Shown here in pieces: positions 1-6,784 of a stretch of DNA of 37,342 bases. Both the position numbers and the translations under genes were made by a program. Every line of letters begins with the position of its first letter. The first letter of the stretch is position 1. A model generated the notes under the pieces. It saw only the letters and a program-made list of their open reading frames with translations, was not told the origin of the DNA and made no database searches. This stretch comes from Bacteroidales bacterium (GTDB lineage Bacteria > Bacteroidota > Bacteroidia > Bacteroidales > UBA10428). Location: positions 1 to 37,342 of the forward strand of contig JAFGQO010000044.1 of the NCBI GenBank assembly GCA_016935615.1, in the 5' to 3' direction.

Positions 1-938
1 ATCAATCCGCGACCACGCTTATTGATTTTATTTATTTCTTTTAAATACTTAAATGCCTTGTCAAGAATTCCATTGATAAACAAATTGCTTTTTTGAGTAC
101 TATAATACTTTGAGAGCTCAAGGTATTCGTTCAGTGTAACCTTAACAGGTATCGAGTCAAATTCAATTGCTTCGGCAATAGCCATTTCCATTAGAAGAAT
201 GTCCATGAAAGCTATCCGGTTAACTTCCCAGTTTTTGCTGTATTTTTCAATCAATCCAAGGTATTCCTCACGATTCAAAAGGACCTTCCGAAACAACATC
301 TTTGAGAACTCCTTATCGTCATCGCTTTTATAAAGTGGTGCCAGTGAAATTCCTTGGTCATTTTCTTTTGATTTTTTAAGTGCTTTAATAATTGCTCCTA
401 TAATGTATTCAACTTCATCATTCCAGTAAATGCTTTGTTCTTCAAGATTTGAATACAAGTGATCATGTTGTGAGACAATTGAACTGTAAATGGTACAGAG
501 GAATTTCTTATCTTCTTTGTATGATCTTTCTTCGTTGCTCATATAACTTTTGTATACATCGCTCGAGGCAATTGCTTTGTATAAACCTCTGATCAATTCA
601 GGATAATTTACCCAATTGAGTTTGTGTTGATCGAGATATCGTCTCAAACCTTCACTGTTGCGAATTTGATGGATCGCTTTGTTATCAATGAATTTTGTAT
701 TGGGATGAAGATCTTCGTATGTCGGGATTTTCTTATTTCTGGCAATATCAATGCGGGAATCAGCATAATCTGCTATGTCAATGATCAGGGAGAATAGCAA
801 GTGATAGAGATCATAGGCTTTATGAATACTGAATAACAACTCCTTCTCAGATTTGGCAATGGAACTGTCTCCTGACTTTTTATAATAAGCGTACAGTGCC
901 TGCATTATCTTTATTCTCAATATTCTTCGGCTTATCAT
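1..938 (-). CDS. nusB: NusB transcription antitermination factor, C-terminal end cut by window edge
   Basis: I read this minus-strand frame directly from the bases; it is open from the ATG at 938 to the left edge (312 codons), and the stop lies outside the window. The N-terminus (MISRRILRIKIMQALYAYYK) matches the start of NusB, where the family's RNA-binding Arg-rich helix lies. The C-terminal part has the family signature IPVKVTLNEYLELSKYYST followed by NGILDK and a GRGLI-like end. Bacteroidetes NusB carries a long insert and is about 310 residues, twice the E. coli length, so almost the whole protein is present. NusB binds boxA RNA with NusE/S10 and supports antitermination of rRNA operons. 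It is divergent from the DUF3276 gene, with about 200 bp between them. I saw no frameshift. Confidence 0.9.
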   Translation of the reverse strand, partial: MISRRILRIKIMQALYAYYKKSGDSSIAKSEKELLFSIHKAYDLYHLLFSLIIDIADYADSRIDIARNKKIPTYEDLHPNTKFIDNKAIHQIRNSEGLRRYLDQHKLNWVNYPELIRGLYKAIASSDVYKSYMSNEERSYKEDKKFLCTIYSSIVSQHDHLYSNLEEQSIYWNDEVEYIIGAIIKALKKSKENDQGISLAPLYKSDDDKEFSKMLFRKVLLNREEYLGLIEKYSKNWEVNRIAFMDILLMEMAIAEAIEFDSIPVKVTLNEYLELSKYYSTQKSNLFINGILDKAFKYLKEINKINKRGRGL

Positions 939-1144
939 ATCACAAAGAACCTGTTAGTATATTTCGTTTCGCAAAGTAAATTGTTTTTTCTTGTTTTTAA
1001 AATGAAAATCGTTACAAATTGCTATCAAAAGTCAGTTTAGATAAAAAATAGACAATCAGTATCTTAGAAATACGGTCCGAAAGTTTGGTATTCTAATTTT
1101 TTTCTTATTTTTGAACTGAGTCGAACCCGGAAAAATTGATAAAG

Positions 1145-1546
1145 ATGGAAGAAGGTAAAGAAAAAAAAGAAGGTATTGAGACCAATGAAAGGGAGGAAAT
1201 ATTTTCTAAATCCGTTCGTGCAGGTAAGAGAACATATTTTTTTGATGTGAAAGCAACAAGAAGAAATGATTACTACCTCACAATTACCGAAAGTAAGAAA
1301 CGTTATCACAAAGATGGCCGCTTTTTCTATGAAAAACACAAAGTTTTCCTTTACAAAGAAGATTTTGACAAATTTGTTGATGGATTAACAGAATCCGTTG
1401 AATTCATTAAAGAAGCCAAGCCGGTAGAAATTCCTGAAGAGTCTCTGGAAAATCAGGAAACCACTCAATCTTATACTGATGTGGAATTTGAGGACCTTGA
1501 GAAAGTAGAAGCATCAACTACTGATGAAGGGACTGAAGAAAAATAA
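1145..1546 (+). CDS. DUF3276 / PUR-alpha-like nucleic-acid-binding protein
   Basis: This 133-aa protein resembles the DUF3276 (PUR-alpha-like) family, which is common in Bacteroidetes and includes relatives of Borrelia BpuR, a DNA/RNA-binding regulator. The folded part covers about residues 20-90: SVRAGKRTYFFDVKATRRND, then YYLTITESKKRY and a phenylalanine-rich stretch (FFYEKHKVFLYKEDFDKF). This is the beta-rich PUR module with basic and aromatic surfaces. The last 45 residues are acidic and low in complexity, probably disordered. A TTG at 1136 would add three residues; I chose the ATG at 1145 because it gives a natural start. It stands alone on the plus strand and is followed by a clear terminator. 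The exact regulatory target is unknown. Confidence 0.85.
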   Translation: MEEGKEKKEGIETNEREEIFSKSVRAGKRTYFFDVKATRRNDYYLTITESKKRYHKDGRFFYEKHKVFLYKEDFDKFVDGLTESVEFIKEAKPVEIPEESLENQETTQSYTDVEFEDLEKVEASTTDEGTEEK

Positions 1547-1566
1547 AACTACCTAACGAATCCAGG

Positions 1567-1597
1567 AAAAGGGCATCACAACGATTGCCCTTTTTTT
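1567..1597 (+). terminator. Rho-independent terminator of the DUF3276 gene
   Basis: AAAAGGGCA (1567-1575) pairs with TGCCCTTTT (1586-1594) across a 10-nt loop, and the T-run continues to 1597. It lies 20 bp after the stop codon. Confidence 0.85.
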
Positions 1598-1598
1598 C

Positions 1599-1640
1599 GT
1601 GAAACTCAATTTTCAGGAGCCCTGCCTGCTGCAGGCAGGG
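1599..1640. repeat. Dispersed intergenic repeat copy ending in a GC-rich palindrome
   Basis: This copy starts GTGAAACTCAATTTTCAGGA, the same head as the copies at 2939 and (partly) 3036. It ends in the palindrome CCCTGCCTG-CTG-CAGGCAGGG (1620-1640). It sits just downstream of the terminator. It is non-coding and is one member of a small family that recurs about 1.3 kb away. Confidence 0.7.
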
Positions 1641-1714
1641 AAGTTAATTACACGATTCAACTATTAACAGCCAACTGTCCCTGCGCCTAGTAACTTGAGA
1701 CTTGAGACCAGCGA

Positions 1715-2008
1715 CTATGAATACTTCCTCAGCTTATCTTCAAAATACAGGTCATTATCCCGGTCAGTCTGAATCTTGATGTAAGAGATCATACTCTTGG
1801 CGCCAAAATTGAGACATTCTGTCTGGATCGTTCTGATGATGTTCATGAGTGTATCATAATCACCTTCCATAACCGTTTCAAAAGGGCAAACCTTGTATTT
1901 TACACCTGAAGACTGAATGATTTGAATGGCTTTGTGAATGATTTTATGCGGATGCTTTTCATCCGATGCAGGAAGTACCTGCAACGCGATATTGACTTGA
2001 TGTAACAT
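1715..2008 (-). CDS. Thiamine-binding (MTH1187/YkoF-type, DUF77) protein
   Basis: This 97-aa protein fits the small ferredoxin-like MTH1187/DUF77 family, now called thiamine-binding proteins. The family pattern is visible: an N-terminal strand (VNIALQVLP), a middle section in which a short strand precedes CPFETVMEGDYDTLM, and a C-terminal helix and strand with the Ile/Lys-rich ISYIKIQTDRD. Family members form oligomers and bind thiamine or related small molecules in the cytoplasm; what this one does in the cell is not known. It follows the unknown gene at 2025-2759 by 16 bp on the same strand and is probably cotranscribed. No thiamine biosynthesis or transport genes lie nearby, and no TPP riboswitch was seen upstream. 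Confidence 0.75.
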   Translation of the reverse strand: MLHQVNIALQVLPASDEKHPHKIIHKAIQIIQSSGVKYKVCPFETVMEGDYDTLMNIIRTIQTECLNFGAKSMISYIKIQTDRDNDLYFEDKLRKYS

Positions 2009-2024
2009 GTGTTTAAGGTATTAA

Positions 2025-2759
2025 CTAAAGAATATTGTTTACAGCCAAAAGTTCGTTTATTTCATCTTTTGAAAGTACCCTTACATTGGTAATGATATAA
2101 TCCTGAAATAGAAAACTCCCAAACTCATTGCATTCTTTGATAATATTTTCAAACAATTGCTGAACAGGGATATGAAGTGGTATTATACTGAGGATAAATG
2201 CAAATCCCTCATCGAAAATAATATCTTCTACTTCAGCGCCAACTTTGCCGAATGCAAACTCCAATTCCCCACTGATTATTTTCTGTTGTATGTTCGTGAT
2301 CCACGAACCGTCACTTGTAAAAAATACAATAAAATACCGAAGTTTATTATCTTTTCCTCCCAGTCCCGTAGTTAACAATACTTTGTTTTCTTCGAGAAAT
2401 TTGCTCTCAAGAAGAAGCCTGCTTTCCTGCAAAGCCATGTACGTCCAGTCATAGAGTCGATTGTTGGACTGATGAAGATATTTTTCAATGGTACGGTAAG
2501 CTTCGACGCTGTTCACAGATGCCAGTTGGACAAGTATGTTTTTCTTATGGTCAACAGAAATTGTATTGTCAAAGATCAGGTCCTTATCTTTAATTATATC
2601 CTCTTTACTTTTTTTATAATTACGATTCCTGGAATACTCAAAGTATTCAGATTGAGTTTCCGAATCAATCTGTTCTTCAAGCAGATGAATACCCTCTTCA
2701 CCCAGATCAAGGTATTCGCTCAACAAATCATAAATATTTTCGCCTTTTTCAACTTTCAT
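2025..2759 (-). CDS. Conserved-looking hypothetical protein, possibly HEAT-like
   Basis: I do not recognise a named family for this 244-aa protein. It has no signal peptide or membrane segment, so it is probably cytoplasmic. Residues 1-50 are acidic (LLSEYLDLGEEGIHLLEEQI). Residues 70-130 are helical, with a pattern resembling a HEAT-like pair (KKNILVQLASVNSVEAYRTI, then LYDWTYMALQESRLLL). The second half is mixed alpha/beta: a Gly-rich turn (TTGLGGKDNKLRYFIVFFTS), then hydrophobic strands. It is the first gene of a minus-strand unit with the thiamine-binding-type gene 16 bp downstream. The start is the ATG at 2759. It is a credible gene given its length and codon use, but the function is unknown. 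Confidence 0.7.
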   Translation of the reverse strand: MKVEKGENIYDLLSEYLDLGEEGIHLLEEQIDSETQSEYFEYSRNRNYKKSKEDIIKDKDLIFDNTISVDHKKNILVQLASVNSVEAYRTIEKYLHQSNNRLYDWTYMALQESRLLLESKFLEENKVLLTTGLGGKDNKLRYFIVFFTSDGSWITNIQQKIISGELEFAFGKVGAEVEDIIFDEGFAFILSIIPLHIPVQQLFENIIKECNEFGSFLFQDYIITNVRVLSKDEINELLAVNNIL

Positions 2760-2880
2760 AATTCCGGAGATAAAGAGATTAGTTAAAGCTTCTCTCTAAA
2801 GTATGAAAAACATATTGCAATGTCAATTTATTTTGGATATTTAGACAAAGTTTTTAAAGTTCACTTTGAATAAGCCATTT

Positions 2881-2898
2881 ATACCAACAAATTGGTAT
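2881..2898. promoter_or_regulatory. Perfect 7-bp inverted repeat, possible operator
   Basis: ATACCAA-CAAA-TTGGTAT is a perfect dyad in the divergent spacer between the minus-strand unknown gene (start 2759) and feoAB (start 3375). There is no T-run beside it, so a terminator is unlikely. Its position would suit a regulator site for the minus-strand unit, but this is only inference. Confidence 0.3.
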
Positions 2899-2936
2899 AG
2901 GAAAAACTCGCGATTTAATGTAATATTGCGCTTTGT

Positions 2937-3222
2937 TCGTGAAACTCAATTTTCAGGAGCTCTGCCGACAGGCAGGAAAGCGAACTGAAAAATGTAAGTT
3001 GAACAATCCCGATAGTGCAACGTATCGGGAAAAGTAAACTCAATTTTCAGGAGCTCTGCCGGCAGGCAGGAAAGCGAACTGAAACATGTAAGTTGAACAC
3101 CTGCCTGCCGATAGGCAGGAACTTAATAAAGTGATTTCATGACCGAAAAGAATAATCCCGATAGCACAGTGTATCGGGAGGAAAACTCAAATTTCAGGAA
3201 CATCTTGTCCCGTATTACGGGA
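2937..3222. repeat. Tandem 94-bp-period repeat and palindrome cluster upstream of feoAB
   Basis: The 615-bp spacer 2760-3374 has no convincing gene. Positions 2942-3005 and 3036-3099 are direct repeats differing at two bases out of 64, a period of 94 bp. Each begins AAACTCAATTTTCAGGAGCT and contains a GGCAGG-type palindrome. A decayed third head lies at 3183-3199, and another copy is at 1599. Interleaved hairpins are TCCCGATA...TATCGGGA at 3007-3030 and again at 3156-3179, and TCCCGTA-T-TACGGGA at 3208-3222. A CCTGCCTGCC palindrome lies near 3103-3120. These look like a small mobile or REP-like family specific to the genome. Confidence 0.75.
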
Positions 3223-3374
3223 ATCGAAGGAAATAATCCCGGTGAACCTGGCCGCTTGCAGGCAGGGTGATATTTAGAAAGAATTGAGTTTAGCATGCTA
3301 TCCGGTTCAACTGCTCAGTGCGGGTAGACGTAAAAATTTGACAATCAGCTGCTTGCAGCAAGGTAATTTATTTC

Positions 3375-5825
3375 ATGATTATGGTATTGTCTGAACTGAA
3401 GACTGGTGAAGAAGGAATAATTCTGAGAATTAGAGGAAGAGGAGCATTCCGTCGTCGAATGATGGAGATGGGATTCATCAAGGGCAAAAAGATCAAGGTT
3501 ATTAAGAATGCACCTTTAAAAGATCCGATTGAATACTATTTGTTAGGATATCGTATTTCTCTGCGTCGTTCCGAAGCGCAATTTATTGAAATTGGAAGTC
3601 TGGAAGAATACAGGAATATCAGCGAACTTTTCAATGGTTCGGTTCAGGCAGATTCTGAAAAACTTCCTGTCCTGAATGGAAGCAAAACAATTCATGTGGC
3701 TTTTGTCGGCAATCCGAATTCCGGAAAGACCTCATTGTTTAATTTTGCTTCCCGATCGTTCGAACATACCGGAAATTATTCAGGTGTGACAATTGACTCC
3801 AAAACAGCGAAGGTCATACAAAATGGTTATATATTGAATATCACTGATCTTCCCGGTACATATTCCGTTTCAGCACTTTCACCGGAAGAATTGTATGTGA
3901 GGAATTTTATTGTTGACAAGATGCCCGATGTGGTGGTAAATGTTATCGATGCATCAAACCTTGAACGCAATCTTTACCTTACAACCCAGCTTATTGATAT
4001 GGACATAAAGGTAATCCTGGCTTTTAACATGTACGATGAACTGGAAAAAAGACAGGATATGATTGATCTGATGCTTTTCAGCAAGCTGCTCGGCACACCG
4101 GTTGTACCAACAGTTGGCTCTAAAGGAAAAGGGATACAGAACCTGCTGAAGAAGATCATTGAAGTATTTAATGATAACGATCCTGTACAGAGACATATAC
4201 ACATTAACTATGGAAATGAAATAGAACAATCTGTTCAGAAGATTCAAAACCTGATTAAAATACCTGAAAACTATTCGATCACAGATCGCATTTCTTCCCG
4301 GTTTATTGCATTGAAGCTTCTTGATAAGGACACATACATCGAACAATATTTAAATAATACGCTCAACAAAAAAGAAATTAAGGACACCTCTGTTAAAGAA
4401 AGGGAAAGAATAAAACAATTGTTCGGTGAGGATGCAAGTGATGTAATTGCAGGTAAGAAATATGGATTTATCGCCGGTGCTTTGCGAGAAACATATGAAA
4501 AGGGAGAGCCCGGGAAATACGACTCCACAGAAGTTATGGACAGTATTTTAACTCATAAATTCTATGGATTCCCGTTTTTCATGTTTTTTATGTGGTTAAT
4601 TTTTGCTGCAACTTTTAAATTCGGTAGCTATCCTCAGCATTGGATCGAAGAAGGTGTAAATATCCTTGGAATATGGTTGTCCGCTGTCATGCACGAGGGA
4701 TCGTTAAAGGATTTATTGATAGACGGGATCATCGGGGGAGTTGGAGGAGTATTGGTTTTCCTGCCAAATATCCTGCTGTTGTTCCTTTTTATCTCTTTTA
4801 TGGAAGATTCAGGTTATATGGCAAGGGCCGTTTTTATCATGGATAAACTAATGCATAAGATCGGGTTGCATGGAAAATCGTTTATACCTCTGATTATGGG
4901 CTTTGGATGCAATGTGCCGGCAATTATGGCTACCCGAAATATAGAGAACAAAAACAACAGGATTCTTACTATGTTGATCATACCTTTTATGTCTTGTTCG
5001 GCAAGACTGCCGGTCTATTTGTTACTTATAGGTGCTGTATTCCCGGATATGCAGGGAACCCTTCTTTTTCTTCTTTATTTTATCGGGATTCTGCTTGCAA
5101 TTCTTGTAGCAATCGTTTTTCGCAGATCAATTTTTAAAAGTCAGGGCACTCCCTTTGTTATGGAATTGCCACCTTACCGGATGCCAACTTTCCGATCTAC
5201 GATAAAACATATGTGGTTCAAAGGATCACAATATCTGAAAAAAATGGGAGGTGTAATTCTGATTGCTTCTGTTCTTTTATGGACACTGGGATATTTTCCA
5301 AGGAAAGTCGATCCTGTTATCCTCGCTGAATATTCGGATCCTGATCATGCCGGGCTTGTTGATCATAATGAAAATATCAAGCAACTCCAGCTTGAAAACT
5401 CTTACATCGGCAGACTGGGTAAATTTTTAGAACCTGCTATACGCCCGCTGGGATTTAACTGGAAAATGGGGGTGAGTCTGCTGTCGGGAATTGCAGCCAA
5501 AGAAGTTGTTGTAAGTACACTTGGAGTTTTGCACCAGGTAGATTCACAGAATGATAAATTAAAACCCCAGCTGGCAAAAAAATTGCAGGAAGAAAAATAC
5601 GAATCCGGTAAATTGAAAGGGCAGAAGGTTTTTAATCCTCTTTCTACTATATCATTTCTTTTGTTTACATTGATTTATTTTCCTTGCATTGCTGTATTTG
5701 CTGCCGTAAAACGAGAATCCGGAAATTCCTGGTGGGCATTGTTTATGATCTTTTATACTACTTTTCTTGCATACCTGGTTTCTTTTCTGGTGTTTCAGAT
5801 CGGACAATTTTTTATTGCAGTTTAA
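3375..5825 (+). CDS. feoB: Ferrous iron transporter, FeoA-FeoB fusion
   Basis: This 816-aa protein brings Fe(II) across the inner membrane. Residues 1-75 are a FeoA domain (SH3-like; MMEMGFIKGKKIKVI). The G-protein domain begins near 105 with the P-loop GNPNSGKT (112-119), followed by DLPG (158-161) and the guanine-specificity motif NMYD (218-221). The transmembrane part follows from about residue 395, with the Gate/core motifs GFGCNVPAIMATR and, later, GIAAKEVVVSTLGVL. FeoA and FeoB are separate in E. coli; fusion is common in Bacteroidetes and full length here fits that type. ATG 3375 was chosen, although ATG 3381 is possible. A small GCTGC-TT-GCAGC hairpin (3348-3359) lies in the leader. 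The Cys-rich partner follows 14 bp downstream. No obvious Fur box was recognised. Confidence 0.96.
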   Translation: MIMVLSELKTGEEGIILRIRGRGAFRRRMMEMGFIKGKKIKVIKNAPLKDPIEYYLLGYRISLRRSEAQFIEIGSLEEYRNISELFNGSVQADSEKLPVLNGSKTIHVAFVGNPNSGKTSLFNFASRSFEHTGNYSGVTIDSKTAKVIQNGYILNITDLPGTYSVSALSPEELYVRNFIVDKMPDVVVNVIDASNLERNLYLTTQLIDMDIKVILAFNMYDELEKRQDMIDLMLFSKLLGTPVVPTVGSKGKGIQNLLKKIIEVFNDNDPVQRHIHINYGNEIEQSVQKIQNLIKIPENYSITDRISSRFIALKLLDKDTYIEQYLNNTLNKKEIKDTSVKERERIKQLFGEDASDVIAGKKYGFIAGALRETYEKGEPGKYDSTEVMDSILTHKFYGFPFFMFFMWLIFAATFKFGSYPQHWIEEGVNILGIWLSAVMHEGSLKDLLIDGIIGGVGGVLVFLPNILLLFLFISFMEDSGYMARAVFIMDKLMHKIGLHGKSFIPLIMGFGCNVPAIMATRNIENKNNRILTMLIIPFMSCSARLPVYLLLIGAVFPDMQGTLLFLLYFIGILLAILVAIVFRRSIFKSQGTPFVMELPPYRMPTFRSTIKHMWFKGSQYLKKMGGVILIASVLLWTLGYFPRKVDPVILAEYSDPDHAGLVDHNENIKQLQLENSYIGRLGKFLEPAIRPLGFNWKMGVSLLSGIAAKEVVVSTLGVLHQVDSQNDKLKPQLAKKLQEEKYESGKLKGQKVFNPLSTISFLLFTLIYFPCIAVFAAVKRESGNSWWALFMIFYTTFLAYLVSFLVFQIGQFFIAV

Positions 5826-5839
5826 AAAACTAAATAAAT

Positions 5840-5977
5840 ATGATTCAGGATATTATAGTCTATTTTATAATTGCTATGGCATGCTTAAGGACATGTTATG
5901 CACTAATTCAGTTTATTCGTCCGGCCAGATCGAAAAACAGGTATGTTTGTACCGGATGCCTTTGTTGCAAAAAATAA
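5840..5977 (+). CDS. FeoB-associated Cys-rich membrane mini-protein
   Basis: This 45-aa protein starts 14 bp after the feoAB stop. A single N-terminal hydrophobic helix (IIVYFIIAMACL, about residues 5-16) is followed by a basic segment (RPARSKNR) and a C-terminal CTGCLCCKK. This architecture (one helix, basic linker, terminal Cys cluster) is that of the FeoB-associated Cys-rich membrane proteins. The family occurs beside feoB in Bacteroidetes and Firmicutes, and a role in metal handling or FeoB function is assumed rather than proven. Position, size and the CxxCxCC motif support the call. It is short, and another frame here is also open, but the Cys pattern is strong. It is probably cotranscribed with feoAB. 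Confidence 0.82.
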   Translation: MIQDIIVYFIIAMACLRTCYALIQFIRPARSKNRYVCTGCLCCKK

Positions 5978-6190
5978 ACTGAAAGGAAATTCAACCTTAC
6001 CTTATCGTTTATCAGGCAGAGTAATATATAAAGTAATACTTCAAATACACAGATGAATTCTTATATTGCTCAAACATTAAGCTTTAAAAGACAAAAAAAT
6101 ACTTATATTTGGTTTGATATACCGGGAGATGTTTCGTTTTTCATATTAACTGATGTCTGTCTTTTGAAAGAATAATATTTATCAAAAGGT

Positions 6191-6784
6191 GTGGCGGAAC
6201 ATTCTATTGCAGTGAAAAAATTTACACTTGGGCAAATAATAGAAGGAGTAAAAAATCGTGATAATAAAGTACTTGGCTTTATTTACAAAGAAATCTTTCC
6301 TGCCGTTAGATATTATGTTGTTTCAAATGGTGGCAACCAGGATGATGCTAAGGATGTATTCCAGGAATCGATCATAATTGCCTATAAACAAATTTCAGAA
6401 AACTCAATTGATATCCAGACAAGTTTCGATGCCTATCTGTATGGGATGGCGCGCCTGATTTGGCTAAAAATATTGCGTCATCGAAAAATACACGAGAAGA
6501 ATATTCAGGGGATAATTGAATCAGAATCAAATGACAATCCTGCAGAAAAACTTATTGATGATGAATTGGAGATAAGATTGTTCAGAAAACATTTTTTAAA
6601 ACTCGGAGAAGAATGCCGGGAAGTATTAAAAATGACATTTGATAATATGCCATACGAAGAAATTGCCAGGAAAATGGGGTACAAAAGTGAAAAGATCGTG
6701 AGAAATAAAAAATACAAATGCAAAGAAACATTGATAAAAATGATTAAGGCAGATCCGGATTACAAAGAGTTTAAGAGAGGTTAG
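6191..6784 (+). CDS. Sigma-70 family RNA polymerase sigma factor (ECF-like)
   Basis: This 197-aa protein has the two-domain layout of ECF-type sigma factors. Region 2 covers about residues 22-95 (VLGFIYKEIFPAVRYYV, then DDAKDVFQESIIIAYKQ and the conserved YLYGMARLIWLK). Region 4 covers about 130-190 (ECREVLKMTFDNMPYEEIAR, the typical helix-turn-helix). The start is GTG at 6191 after AAAGGT; the next in-frame ATG lies within the core of region 2, so GTG is preferred. Its last 14 bp overlap the end of the convergent CHAT gene. No anti-sigma gene is directly adjacent, but the membrane TPR protein at 10417 has the right layout. The promoter set it drives is not known; the nearby peptide and exporter genes are natural candidates. 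Confidence 0.9.
   Translation: MAEHSIAVKKFTLGQIIEGVKNRDNKVLGFIYKEIFPAVRYYVVSNGGNQDDAKDVFQESIIIAYKQISENSIDIQTSFDAYLYGMARLIWLKILRHRKIHEKNIQGIIESESNDNPAEKLIDDELEIRLFRKHFLKLGEECREVLKMTFDNMPYEEIARKMGYKSEKIVRNKKYKCKETLIKMIKADPDYKEFKRG

Noticed and set aside
1136-1144. TTG start for the DUF3276 gene
   Set aside because: The ATG nine bases downstream gives the normal N-terminus, and the three added residues are not typical.
3300-3374. Fur box before feoAB
   Set aside because: No 19-bp Fur-like palindrome was found; only a short GCTGC-TT-GCAGC hairpin is present.
3954-4346. 130-codon minus-strand frame inside feoAB
   Set aside because: It is antisense to the G-protein domain and has no recognisable motif.
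5767-5982. 71-codon frame overlapping the feoAB end
   Set aside because: The 45-aa frame starting at 5840 has the CxxCxCC motif and a membrane helix; this one lacks any family pattern and overlaps feoAB for most of its first third.
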